This document shows positions 36,923 through 45,935 of a stretch of 64,000 bases of DNA, one piece after another. The notes below the pieces were generated by a model. The model was not told where the DNA came from, did not search any database, and was given only the letters and a program-made list of their open reading frames with translations. Source of the stretch: Mesorhizobium sp. CU3. Lineage in GTDB: Bacteria; Pseudomonadota; Alphaproteobacteria; Rhizobiales; Rhizobiaceae. Location of the stretch: NCBI RefSeq assembly GCF_006442965.1, contig NZ_VFWX01000004.1, positions 1-64,000 on the forward strand. The letters are read 5' to 3'. Each line of letters begins with the position of its first letter. Position 1 is the stretch's first letter. A program made the position numbers and the translations under genes.

Positions 36923-38626
36923 ATGAGGGTCTACGAGGCGATCGTGAAGGGCCTGGAAGGCATTGGCGTTGGCGCCGCGTTCGGTGGCGCCGGCGAGAAT
37001 GCCGCCGGGCTGATGCTGGCGCTGAAACATTCCAAGTCGATCCGGCCGGTGATCACCCGGCACGAGCAGGCCGCCTCCTTCATGGCCTGCGGCTATGCCA
37101 TGTATTCCGGACAGCTCGGCGTCTGCTTCGCCACCGCCGGCCCCGGTGCCTTCAACCTGTTTTCGGGCCTCGCGGTCGCCATGTCGGATTCCTATCCGGT
37201 GCTCGCGATCTCCGGCTTCGCCTCGCGCAAATGGACCGGCAAGGGCGCGCTCAACGAGACCTCCGGCGTCAGCCGCACGCCGGACTCGCAAAAGATGTTT
37301 GCCGCAACGGCCAAGAAATCCTTCCTGCTCGCCGACGCGGCGAAAACCTGCGACGTGCTGGAAGAGGCCGTCAACATCGCCTTCGAAGGCAGGCCCGGTC
37401 CGGTGCACATCCACGTGCCGGAGGACCTCACCGAGCATGACGTCTCGGTCGACAATTTCCGCCCGATCGATCTTCAGGTCAAACCCGTCCTGCCGGACCC
37501 TTCACGGGTTCAGGATGTCGCCGAGACGCTGGTGGCCGCGCTGGAGAAAGGCAAGAAAATTCTCGGCTTGATCGGCTTCGGCGCGGTGAAGAGCGGCGCT
37601 CATCACGAGCTGAAGCAGCTCGTCGAGCGCTATCAGATCCCCTTCGCCACGACGCTGGACGGCAAGGGCATCATCGCCGAGCGTCACCCTTTAAGCGTCG
37701 GCGTGTTCTGCGACAGCGGCCACAGCGCCGCCTGGAAGGCGTTCCTCGAAGCCGACATCATTCTCGCAGTGGGCAACTCCTTCGCCCAGCATGCCACCTT
37801 CGGCTTTCGCGACGACCTGTTCGCGGAGCGAAAGCTCATCCACATCAACATCGACATCAACGAGATCGACAAGGTCTACAAGGCCGACGGCGCCATCATC
37901 GGCGATGCGAAACTCGCCGTCGGCGCTCTGTTCAACAAGATGTCGGATATGCTGGAGCCGAGCGAGCTGGTGGACCGCGAAGCGACCGACTACAGCGACG
38001 AGCACATCCTGCACCTCACCGGCAAGATCCATCCCGGACAGATGGCGCAATCGCTGTCGAAGCGCCTGCCGGACGATGCCATCGTGCTTGCCGACGCGGG
38101 CGCGCATCTCGCCTGGCTCGGCTACTATTTGCAGATCGCGCCGGGGCAGAATTTCCGCAAGCCGGGCGGTTTCGGCCCGATGGCGGGCAGCGTCAACGGC
38201 GCGCTCGGCGTCAAGCTCGCCCATCCTGACCGCCCGGTGATCGTCGGCTGCGGCGACGGCTGCTACCTGCTCTCCGGCTTCGAGCTGCTCACCGCCGTGC
38301 AATACGACATTCCGGTGATCTGGATCGTCTTCAACAACAACGAATTCCAGCTGATCAAGCTCTATCAGCTGCAATCCTACCAGGAATACGGCCTGGTCGA
38401 CTTCGACAACCCCGACTATGTCGGCTTCGCCCAGGCATGTGGCGCCAAGGGCTATCGCGTCGACACGCTGGAGGAATTCGAAGCCGCGCTTGAGGAGGCG
38501 CTGGCGCTCGGCAAGCCGGCCGTCATCGATGCTCACATCACGCGGCTGGCGCTGCCGCATTACAGCCCCTCGCCCGAAGGCCTTCTCAAGGGCATCGAGG
38601 AGATGATCGAAAAACGCATCGGCTAG
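36923..38626 (+). CDS. thiamine diphosphate-dependent enzyme (acetolactate synthase-like)
   Basis: A 567-residue three-domain ThDP enzyme. The N-terminal Pyr domain carries the activating Glu in RHEQAASFMACGYA, a middle domain follows, and the C-terminal PP domain has the GDG-to-NN metal/ThDP motif (GCGDGCYLLSG to FNNNEF). This family includes acetolactate synthase, oxalyl-CoA decarboxylase, 2-hydroxyacyl-CoA lyase and sulfoacetaldehyde acetyltransferase; I cannot choose among them from sequence alone. ATG at 36923 is preferred over a TTG two codons earlier. The peroxidase fusion gene starts about 50-75 bases downstream on the same strand, so co-transcription is likely. Confidence 0.85.
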   Translation: MRVYEAIVKGLEGIGVGAAFGGAGENAAGLMLALKHSKSIRPVITRHEQAASFMACGYAMYSGQLGVCFATAGPGAFNLFSGLAVAMSDSYPVLAISGFASRKWTGKGALNETSGVSRTPDSQKMFAATAKKSFLLADAAKTCDVLEEAVNIAFEGRPGPVHIHVPEDLTEHDVSVDNFRPIDLQVKPVLPDPSRVQDVAETLVAALEKGKKILGLIGFGAVKSGAHHELKQLVERYQIPFATTLDGKGIIAERHPLSVGVFCDSGHSAAWKAFLEADIILAVGNSFAQHATFGFRDDLFAERKLIHINIDINEIDKVYKADGAIIGDAKLAVGALFNKMSDMLEPSELVDREATDYSDEHILHLTGKIHPGQMAQSLSKRLPDDAIVLADAGAHLAWLGYYLQIAPGQNFRKPGGFGPMAGSVNGALGVKLAHPDRPVIVGCGDGCYLLSGFELLTAVQYDIPVIWIVFNNNEFQLIKLYQLQSYQEYGLVDFDNPDYVGFAQACGAKGYRVDTLEEFEAALEEALALGKPAVIDAHITRLALPHYSPSPEGLLKGIEEMIEKRIG

Positions 38627-38675
38627 GACTGAGCACTTCCAGGAGACCGCCTGGGAGGTACCCGTCCGCAATTGC

Positions 38676-41573
38676 ATGGAACAAAGAACAGGGAGGCTCA
38701 AGGTGTTGATGCAACCTGACAAGCAGACAAAGTGGCGCGAGATAGCGCAAGGCTCGGACGAGCAGGAACGCAAGCTGTTCGAGCAGCTGGCGCAGGACAT
38801 GATGCATGTCCAGTTGAAAACGAAACAGCGCGCCAAGGCGGCCGGCATCCAGCGCGCCTTCCATGCCAAGCCGATCTTCGCCTCGATCGACGCGACATTG
38901 CGCTTCAACGACGACCTGCCCGCCGAATTCCGCGCCGGCTTCGCGCAGGCCGGCAAATCCTATCCGGCGATCGTGCGCTTCTCCAACGCCAACGGCTCGG
39001 GCCAGGCCGATTACAAGCCCGACTTGCGCGGCGTCGCGCTGCGCATCAAGGTCTCCGACAAGGAGCAGCACGACCTTCTCGCCACCAACTTCCCGGTCTC
39101 GCACGCCCGCGACGCCAGGCAATTCGTCGCCTTCGCCAAGGCCACCGCCGGCGGTACGATCGGCAAGATCGTCGGCCTCATCGGGCTGGCCTTCCGCTTC
39201 GGTCCCCGCGAAGTGATCCGCATGCTGAAGAACGTCTCCACGGGGCGCAATCGCAAGGTTCGTAGCGTCGCGCTGGAAACGTTCTGGAGCCGCGGCGCCA
39301 TATGCTGGGGCAAGGCAAACGCAGTGCGCTACCTTGTGCGGCCGGTGCCGAGCGCCGCGCCCGCGCCTGAGCCGTCAACGACGGATGCGAGCTATCTGGC
39401 GAACGAGTTCGCCGCGCGGCTGGCGGCCGGCGACGTCCGTTTCGAGCTCTGCATCCAGCCTTTCGTCGACGAGCGCGTAACACCGATCGAGGACACCGCG
39501 ATCGAATGGACCGAAACCGCCTCGCCGCCCATCAAGGTGGCGGAGCTGACCATCACCCAGCCATCGGCCGGCACCTCGGAAGCCTTCACCAACACCAGGG
39601 TGATCGACGAGCTCGCCTTCAATCCATGGAACACGACGGAAGAATTCAAGCCGCTCGGCAATCTCAACCGGGCGCGCAAGGTCGTCTATGACGCCAGCGC
39701 CGCGCACCGCCTCGCCTATCGCTGGCGCTCTGAAGCACCGCTGCGCAACCGCCTGCTCAGCGCCATCGCGCGCCAGGCCTTCATGGTGATCAACCGCCGC
39801 ATCGAATGGCACAAGCTGCCGCTGCGGATGAGCCTGCTTAATCTCGACGCCTTCCGCTATGTGCTGCGGGAGAAGAACCTGATCGGCACGGAAGTCGTCG
39901 AAGAGCCGCCGAAGGCGCGGCCCGAGCCGCAATCGCCGATTGCCGAAGAGGTCCGCCAGACCCGCACCTATGACGGCAGCTACAACGACCTGTCGGTGCC
40001 GAAGATGGGCGCGGTCGGCGCAACCTTCGGCCGCAACCTGATGCCGGTCTACAAGCCCGATATGTTCGATACACCGAACGCCGTCGAGGTGGCGCAGAAG
40101 CTTCTGCATCGCGAGACCTTCATCCCAGCGCGCTCGCTCAACATCCTCGCCGCCGCCTGGATCCAGTTCCAGGTGCATGACTGGGTGAACCACGCGCGCA
40201 ATCCGCTTGGCACCGACGATATCAAGGTGCCGCTGCCTCAAGGCATGAAGTGGACCAACGCCGTCGGCGGCAAGCCGGAAGACGTGATGCGCATCGCCGG
40301 CAACCAGGCGCTCGACCGCGGCCCCGGCCAGCCGCCGATCTATTTCGGCAACGCCGCCTCGCACTGGTGGGACGGCTCGGAGGTCTACGGTCCTGACAGC
40401 ACCAAGGCCAACATGCTGCGCGAAGGCGCAAAGATCAGGCTGGTCGACAACCATCTGCCCACCGACATCCACGGCTTCGAAGTGACCGGTTTCAACGAGA
40501 GCTGGTGGCTGGGCCTCAGCGCCATGCACACGCTGTTCGCCCGCGAGCACAATCTGCTCTGCGACGAGCTCAGGCTGCGCTACAAGAATTGGGACGACGA
40601 GCGCATCTACCAGACCGCGCGGCTCATCGTGTCGGCGCTGATCGCAAAGATCCACACGGTGGAATGGACGCCGGCGATCCTCGCCACCCGCGCCATCGAG
40701 GTTGGCCTGTCCAGCAACTGGAACGGCCCGCCGGCCAATGACTGGGTGACCAAATTCGGCCTGTGGCTGCTCGACGAGCATGCCTCGGTCGGCATCCCGA
40801 AGACGATGCCCGACCACCATGCCGCGCCCTATTCGCTGACCGAGGATTTCACCACCGTCTACCGCATGCATCCGCTCTTGCCGGACGACTACTGTTTCTA
40901 TCACCACAGGTCGGGAGAGAAGATCGCGGAAAAGGGCTTCCTCGAGATCCAGGGCGCCGGCGCCGACGATATCATGCGCAATTTCGGCCTGCGCAACACG
41001 CTCTATTCCTTCGGCATCGCCCATCCGGGCGCCATAGCGCTACACAACTTCCCGAAATCGCTGCTCAAGCTCGAGCGCGACAACGAGATCATCGATCTCT
41101 CGGTCGTCGATATCGTACGCACCAGACGGCGCGGCGTACCGCGCTACAATGATTTCCGCGCCGGCCTGCATCGGCCGCGCATCAGGAGCTTCGAGGAGGT
41201 CACGACCAGCCCCGACGACGCGCGGCTGCTCAAGGAACTCTATGGCGATGTCGACAAAATCGACACCGTGGTCGGCCTGCTCTCCGAGCCGGCCCCGGCC
41301 GGCTTCGGCTTCAGCGACACCGCTTTCCGCATCTTTATCCTGATGGCGTCGCGGCGGCTGCAAAGCGACCGCTTCCTGACCGTCGATTATCGGCCGGAGA
41401 TCTATTCGCCTTTCGGCATAGACTGGATCGCCAACAACGGCATGACCAGCCTGATCCTGCGCCACTGTCCCGACCTTGCCTCGGTGCTGCCGAGGACGCA
41501 GAGCGCCTTCGCGCCCTGGCGGCCGATCGTGCCCGCATCGACCGATCCGGCCATGGCGGGAGCAAAGTCATGA
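38676..41573 (+). CDS. catalase-like / fatty-acid-dioxygenase-like heme protein fusion
   Basis: A 965-residue fusion of two heme domains. Residues 1-390 resemble mini-catalases and allene oxide synthase: distal His63 (RAFHAK), IVRFSNANG and DLRGVAL, distal Asn138 (ATNFPV), and proximal Tyr338 in an RxxxY motif (RKVVYDAS). Residues 430-950 belong to the cyclooxygenase/alpha-dioxygenase peroxidases: distal His501 (QFQVHDW), AREHN, and catalytic Tyr729 plus proximal His732 in YRMHPLLPD, which matches the COX YxxHPLLPD pattern. The dioxygenase domain could make a fatty-acid hydroperoxide and the catalase-like domain rearrange or reduce it. No signal peptide is seen. A GTG at 38703, six bases after GGGAGG, may be the true start. 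It overlaps the next gene by four bases. Confidence 0.88.
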   Translation: MEQRTGRLKVLMQPDKQTKWREIAQGSDEQERKLFEQLAQDMMHVQLKTKQRAKAAGIQRAFHAKPIFASIDATLRFNDDLPAEFRAGFAQAGKSYPAIVRFSNANGSGQADYKPDLRGVALRIKVSDKEQHDLLATNFPVSHARDARQFVAFAKATAGGTIGKIVGLIGLAFRFGPREVIRMLKNVSTGRNRKVRSVALETFWSRGAICWGKANAVRYLVRPVPSAAPAPEPSTTDASYLANEFAARLAAGDVRFELCIQPFVDERVTPIEDTAIEWTETASPPIKVAELTITQPSAGTSEAFTNTRVIDELAFNPWNTTEEFKPLGNLNRARKVVYDASAAHRLAYRWRSEAPLRNRLLSAIARQAFMVINRRIEWHKLPLRMSLLNLDAFRYVLREKNLIGTEVVEEPPKARPEPQSPIAEEVRQTRTYDGSYNDLSVPKMGAVGATFGRNLMPVYKPDMFDTPNAVEVAQKLLHRETFIPARSLNILAAAWIQFQVHDWVNHARNPLGTDDIKVPLPQGMKWTNAVGGKPEDVMRIAGNQALDRGPGQPPIYFGNAASHWWDGSEVYGPDSTKANMLREGAKIRLVDNHLPTDIHGFEVTGFNESWWLGLSAMHTLFAREHNLLCDELRLRYKNWDDERIYQTARLIVSALIAKIHTVEWTPAILATRAIEVGLSSNWNGPPANDWVTKFGLWLLDEHASVGIPKTMPDHHAAPYSLTEDFTTVYRMHPLLPDDYCFYHHRSGEKIAEKGFLEIQGAGADDIMRNFGLRNTLYSFGIAHPGAIALHNFPKSLLKLERDNEIIDLSVVDIVRTRRRGVPRYNDFRAGLHRPRIRSFEEVTTSPDDARLLKELYGDVDKIDTVVGLLSEPAPAGFGFSDTAFRIFILMASRRLQSDRFLTVDYRPEIYSPFGIDWIANNGMTSLILRHCPDLASVLPRTQSAFAPWRPIVPASTDPAMAGAKS

Positions 41574-42967
41574 CGGCGCCCGTCAAGCCAGTCCCCGCAG
41601 TAAACGACAGCATCGCGTCCGGGCTCGATCAGCTTTTGAAGCGGCCGCTGGTCGAGACGATCTTCCGTCGCCGCACCCATCGCGTCAGCCAGGGCAGCTC
41701 GGTGCTTGCCGGCAGCATGAGCTACGTCTCCGACCAGCCGCGCGAGCCGCTGTCGGAGCTCGAGGAAGCGGTGCTGATCGCCATGACCGGCTGCACCGGC
41801 CTGACCATGCCCGACCGCCCCTTCGAGGACCCGGCGACCAAGAAGCCGATCATGGCCAAACCCAATTTGACCATGGCCGGCCGCACCGCCGGCAGTCCCG
41901 ACAATGCGCAAGGCACGCATTTCTTCCTGATCAACGACACCGGCACCTACTTTTTGCGCAAGCTGCCACCACCCGCCGACGGCAACACGGCCTTCACGCC
42001 GGAACGGCTGATCGAGCGCGCGCAGGAGGCCAAGGTGCGCATTCTCGACAGGCGGCTCGACGTCGCCGAGGGCCTGCGCGATTTTCCGGCCTATCTCGAT
42101 TCCAACCGCTTCCTGTCCAACCTGCCGGGCACGACGATCCTGCTTCCCGTCGTCGACCTCTCGCGCCAGTACATCAACGGCATGATGTATCTTTTGACGC
42201 AGCCGGACGGCGCGCGCCCAAACATCGTCGACGACCGCAACTTCTACCGCTCGGCCGGCGTCAAGCGCTGGGTCAAGAACGGCTTCCTCAACAAGGACCT
42301 CAAGGTCCCGCTCGGCGCCATCGGTTCGCTGCGCACGCAGATCGAGGCCGACCTTCTGGTGCAGAACCTCTTCCTCGTCGCCGACGCCATGGGCCTCGGC
42401 GCCTGGATTCACGGCTCGATCAGCCCGCCGGTGCTCGTCGGCGATCCGAAATTCTCGAAGACCTACGGCCCGATGCTTGGCTTCGACGTCCAGGTGCCGC
42501 GCTGGCGGTTGATCGACATCCTGCGCTGGCAGGTCCCGCTGCCGAAATACTCCAACCTGCGCAGCAATCCGATCGGCCTACGCTTCAAGGGTGAGCATCT
42601 GATCAAGGGCATGTCGCCGCCCTATTACGACAGTATGGCCGACGCCGTCGCCGAAGTGGTCGAGGAAAAATTCGGCAAGAATGGCGTGTTCTCGGACGAA
42701 AAACTCTTCGCCGAAATCTACAAGGGCGATTACGGCCATCGCTATCTCAGCGAAGCCGCCGTCTACACGCAGGACGTCATCGACTGCGTGCGCGACATCT
42801 GCACCTATATCTACGAGACCCACGGCCGCTTCCCGGCGCATTGCGACGCGATCCACGTGCCCGGCATCTGGCTGCAGGTGCATCATGTCGAGATCGAGTA
42901 CTACCAGCGCTTCTTCCGCAACGGCCTGACCGATGTGCATCTCAACCATGCGCGCGACTGGCACTGA
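41570..42967 (+). CDS. nitroreductase-like protein of unknown function
   Basis: A 465-residue protein translationally coupled (ATGA overlap) to the heme fusion. An early arginine cluster (RRRTHRVSQG, about 33-42), EEAVLIAM and the later QIEADLLVQNLFLVADAMGLGAWIHG region resemble the FMN-binding nitroreductase fold, but spacing is longer than usual and about 130 C-terminal residues (with HGRFPAHCDA and VHHVEIEYY) match no family that I recognise. It could be a flavin oxidoreductase acting on the dioxygenase product, or a partner protein. The family assignment is tentative. Confidence 0.6.
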   Translation: MTAPVKPVPAVNDSIASGLDQLLKRPLVETIFRRRTHRVSQGSSVLAGSMSYVSDQPREPLSELEEAVLIAMTGCTGLTMPDRPFEDPATKKPIMAKPNLTMAGRTAGSPDNAQGTHFFLINDTGTYFLRKLPPPADGNTAFTPERLIERAQEAKVRILDRRLDVAEGLRDFPAYLDSNRFLSNLPGTTILLPVVDLSRQYINGMMYLLTQPDGARPNIVDDRNFYRSAGVKRWVKNGFLNKDLKVPLGAIGSLRTQIEADLLVQNLFLVADAMGLGAWIHGSISPPVLVGDPKFSKTYGPMLGFDVQVPRWRLIDILRWQVPLPKYSNLRSNPIGLRFKGEHLIKGMSPPYYDSMADAVAEVVEEKFGKNGVFSDEKLFAEIYKGDYGHRYLSEAAVYTQDVIDCVRDICTYIYETHGRFPAHCDAIHVPGIWLQVHHVEIEYYQRFFRNGLTDVHLNHARDWH

Positions 42968-43024
42968 GCCAAGTCGTTTCGCCATCAGTAGTGATTGAAT
43001 CCTGGGCCTGTCTCGACCGGCCGT

Positions 43025-44401
43025 TCAGCCCTGCGGATGAACCTGCGGCAATGCTGCTTCGAGCGACCTTTCGAACGCATCGACCAAGGCGTCGATCTGC
43101 GCCTCGGTGATGATCAGCGGCGGACAGAAGGCGATCGCATCGCCCATGTTGCGCGAGATGACGCCGTTCTGCTGCAGGAGGCCGTTGACCAAAGCGCCGA
43201 GCGCCGCCGGTTTGCCCCAAGGCGCCTTGCTCGCCTTGTCCTCAACTAACTCGACAGCGGCGATGAGGCCGACGCCGCGCACCTCGCCGACCAGCGGATG
43301 CGAGGCGAGCTTGCGCAGCCGCGCCTGCAGATGCGCGCCGACCTTGCGCGCATTGCCGACGAGGTCGCGCTCCTCGATCAACTTGAGGTTTTCCAGCGCC
43401 ACGGCCGCGGCGGCCGGATGGCCGCCGCCGGTGAAGCCGTGGCCGAACGTGCCGATGCGATTGCTCTCGTCGGCGATCGGCTCGAACACGCGATCGTTGA
43501 TCAGCAGCGCCGAGATCGGCAGGTAGGAGGAGGAAATCTGCTTCGACAGCACCATGATGTCGGGACGCATGCCGAAAGTCTGCGAACCGAACATCTCGCC
43601 TGTACGGCCGAAGCCGCAGATCACCTCGTCGGCCACCAGCAGTATGTCGTACTTCGCCAGCACCGCCTGGATCTTTTCCCAATAGCCGGGCGGCGGCACG
43701 ACGACGCCGCCGGCGCCCATGATCGGCTCGCCGATGAAGGCAGCGATGGTTTCAGGCCCCTCGGCGAGGATGAGCCTTTCCAGATCGTCGGCGAGCCGGG
43801 CGGAAAACTGCTCCTCGCTTTCGCCGGGCTCGGCGTCGCGCCAGTGATGCGGCGTCGAGGTGTGCAGAATGTTGGCGATCGGTAGGTCGAAGGACAGATG
43901 ATTGGTGGGCAGGCCGGTCAGGCTCGCCGAAGCGATGGTGACGCCGTGATAGCCGCGCTTGCGGCTGATGATCTTCTTGCGCGCCGGCTGTCCAAGCGCG
44001 TTCGACCGGTACCAGATCATCTTGATCGCCGTGTCGTTGGCCTCGGAGCCGGAATTGGTGAAATAGGCCTTGCTCATCGGCACCGGCGCCATCTGCACCA
44101 GTTTTTCGGCGAGATCGATCAGCGGCACATGCGCCTTGGAGCCGAATTCGTGATAAAAGGGCAGCTTCGACATCTGCCGCGTCGCGGCCTCGACCAGCCG
44201 CTTTTCCGAAAAACCGACGGCGACGCTCCACAGGCCGGCCATCGCCTCGATATAGCGGTTGCCGGCGATGTCCTCGACATAGACGCCGTCGCCCTTCTCG
44301 ATCACCAGCGGCCCGGTTTCCTGATGCTTGCGGGCGTTGGTGTAGGCATGCATATGGTAGCGGATGTCGCGGGCTTCGGGGGAATTCGGTGTGGCGTCCA
44401 T
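43025..44401 (-). CDS. class III (omega) aminotransferase
   Basis: A 458-residue PLP aminotransferase. Motifs: NSGSEANDTAIKM, RGYHGVTIAS, Asp in LLVADEVICGFGRTG and the Schiff-base Lys in MVLSKQISSSYLP. Members of this group transfer amino groups from beta-alanine, taurine, GABA, putrescine or similar omega-amines to pyruvate or other keto acids. ATG at 44401 has AGGAG about 8 bases upstream. It diverges from the LhgO-like oxidase gene and converges on the nitroreductase-like gene. The donor is not determined. Confidence 0.93.
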   Translation of the reverse strand: MDATPNSPEARDIRYHMHAYTNARKHQETGPLVIEKGDGVYVEDIAGNRYIEAMAGLWSVAVGFSEKRLVEAATRQMSKLPFYHEFGSKAHVPLIDLAEKLVQMAPVPMSKAYFTNSGSEANDTAIKMIWYRSNALGQPARKKIISRKRGYHGVTIASASLTGLPTNHLSFDLPIANILHTSTPHHWRDAEPGESEEQFSARLADDLERLILAEGPETIAAFIGEPIMGAGGVVVPPPGYWEKIQAVLAKYDILLVADEVICGFGRTGEMFGSQTFGMRPDIMVLSKQISSSYLPISALLINDRVFEPIADESNRIGTFGHGFTGGGHPAAAAVALENLKLIEERDLVGNARKVGAHLQARLRKLASHPLVGEVRGVGLIAAVELVEDKASKAPWGKPAALGALVNGLLQQNGVISRNMGDAIAFCPPLIITEAQIDALVDAFERSLEAALPQVHPQG

Positions 44402-44501
44402 GGGGCAGCTCCTGAGTGCAGGTGTCCAAGGCGGAAACCGCACTCCTGTCAGGGAGGTCGACATTCCGGCTTTGCATTGTCGCGGTTGATGCCCCATCGC
44501 G

Positions 44502-44516
44502 CTTGCTGATAGCAAG
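44502..44516. promoter_or_regulatory. palindrome in divergent promoter region
   Basis: CTTGCT-GAT-AGCAAG, a perfect 6-base hyphenated inverted repeat, midway between the divergent aminotransferase (start 44401) and FAD oxidase (start 44596) genes. It could be an operator for either. No regulator gene is adjacent, so this is by position only. Confidence 0.35.
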
Positions 44517-44595
44517 GGCCGCAATGTCGGGATCGATAGCTCCACAACCTCGCCCGCGGTGGTCGCGGCGGCTGGAGCAAGAGATGGATTGAAGC

Positions 44596-45708
44596 ATGGA
44601 ACAGGTCGATTGTATCGTCGCCGGCGCCGGCGTGATTGGTCTGGCGATTGCGCGCGCATTGGCCGCGCGGGGTCTCGAAACGCTGATCCTCGAGGCGGCC
44701 GATGCCATCGGCACCGAGACCAGTTCCCGCAACTCGGAAGTCATCCATGCCGGCCTCCACTATCCGCCGGGCTCGCTGAAGGCCCGGCTCTGCGTCGCCG
44801 GGCGCGATATGCTCTACCGCTATTGCGCCGAGCACGCGGTCCCGCACCGCCGCTCCGGCAAGCTGACCGTGGCGACCGATGCCGCGCAGGAGCCGGTTCT
44901 GGCCTCGATCCGCGCCAACGCCGCGGCCTGCGGTGTCGAGGATCTGCGCTTCCTCTCGGCGAATGAAGCGCTGGCGCTGGAACCGGCGCTCCACTGCACG
45001 GCCGCACTGCTCTCGCCGTCGACCGGCATCATCGACAGCCACGCGCTGATGCTTGCTTTGCTCGGCGATGCCGAAGAGAACGGCGCGATGCTTTCGCTCA
45101 ACACCCGCATCGTCGCGGGCCGCGTCGAGGCGGGACGCATCGTGCTCCAGACGACCGACACGGCGACTGGCGGACAATTCGAGATCGCGACGTCGCGCCT
45201 CATCAACGCCGCCGGTCTCGGCGGGGTCGCGTTGGCCGACGCCCTCGAAGGCTTCGACCGGCGGTTCCTGCCAAAGCTCCATTACGCCAAAGGCAACTAT
45301 TTTTCGGTGGCCGGCCGCGCGCCGTTCTCGCACCTTGTCTATCCGGTGCCGGAACCGGGCGGGCTCGGCGTCCACCTCACGCTCGATCTCGGCGGCACGG
45401 CGCGTTTCGGGCCTGACGTCGAATGGACGGACACGCTCGACTACAGCGTCGACCCGGCGCGCGGCGATCGCTTCTACGCGGAAATCCGCAAATACTGGCC
45501 GGCGCTTGCCGACGGCACCCTGCAGCCCGCCTATAGCGGCATAAGACCGAAAATCTCAGGCAAGGGCGAGGCCAATGCCGATTTTGTCATCCAAGGCCCC
45601 GCGACCCACGGCACCCCGGGCGTCGTCAATCTGTTCGGCATCGAAAGCCCCGGGCTCACCTCCAGCCTGGCGATAGCTGATGAGGTCACGCGGATCATCG
45701 CGGGCTAG
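44596..45708 (+). CDS. FAD-dependent oxidoreductase, L-2-hydroxyglutarate oxidase (LhgO)-like
   Basis: A 370-residue DAO-superfamily flavoprotein with [16 protein letters not shown] for FAD binding, [21 protein letters not shown] near residue 50 (the LhgO hallmark) and the C-terminal [15 protein letters not shown]. LhgO oxidises L-2-hydroxyglutarate to 2-oxoglutarate with quinone or O2 as acceptor; relatives act on other hydroxyacids, so the substrate is inferred. It diverges from the aminotransferase and is followed by palindromic repeats. Confidence 0.88.
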   Translation: MEQVDCIVAGAGVIGLAIARALAARGLETLILEAADAIGTETSSRNSEVIHAGLHYPPGSLKARLCVAGRDMLYRYCAEHAVPHRRSGKLTVATDAAQEPVLASIRANAAACGVEDLRFLSANEALALEPALHCTAALLSPSTGIIDSHALMLALLGDAEENGAMLSLNTRIVAGRVEAGRIVLQTTDTATGGQFEIATSRLINAAGLGGVALADALEGFDRRFLPKLHYAKGNYFSVAGRAPFSHLVYPVPEPGGLGVHLTLDLGGTARFGPDVEWTDTLDYSVDPARGDRFYAEIRKYWPALADGTLQPAYSGIRPKISGKGEANADFVIQGPATHGTPGVVNLFGIESPGLTSSLAIADEVTRIIAG

Positions 45709-45760
45709 AGCAATTCCAGGAAAAGTGTGTGCGGTTTTCCGTCCGGAATTGCGTCAAAAC
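45707..45760. repeat. dispersed palindromic repeat, copy 3
   Basis: AGAGCAATTCCAGGAAAA then GCGGTTTTCC and GGAATTGCGTCAAAAC, nearly identical to the copy at 47950. Outer arms GCAATTCC / GGAATTGC and inner GGAAAA / TTTTCC can pair. It begins at the stop codon of the FAD oxidase gene. Confidence 0.85.
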
Positions 45761-45769
45761 AAAAAGGAT

Positions 45770-45808
45770 AGAGCGGATCGCCGTTTCCATGACACGGTGA
45801 AACGCTCT
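45770..45808. repeat. second palindromic element next to repeat copy 3
   Basis: AGAGCG...GTTTC and GAAAC-GCTCT form an interrupted inverted repeat ten bases after the GCAATTCC-type element. The tandem arrangement suggests a composite dispersed element. The rest of the gap up to 45936 shows no gene. Confidence 0.6.
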
Positions 45809-45935
45809 AGCGAACCTCTCATGGGCCAGATTTTCGAGGTCATTGCGCGGCTAGATTTTGCTTTGTGCCGCTGCTGGCGTGCCTTAGCCTGCCTTCGGCG
45901 AGGATGCCTGACTGCCGGATCTCTATGGACCGACC

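Noticed and set aside
36923..38626. Assigning the ThDP enzyme as 2-hydroxyacyl-CoA lyase to complete fatty-acid alpha-oxidation
   Set aside because: The ThDP motifs are general to the family and I cannot see residues that separate this lyase from acetolactate synthase-like enzymes; kept only as a speculation.
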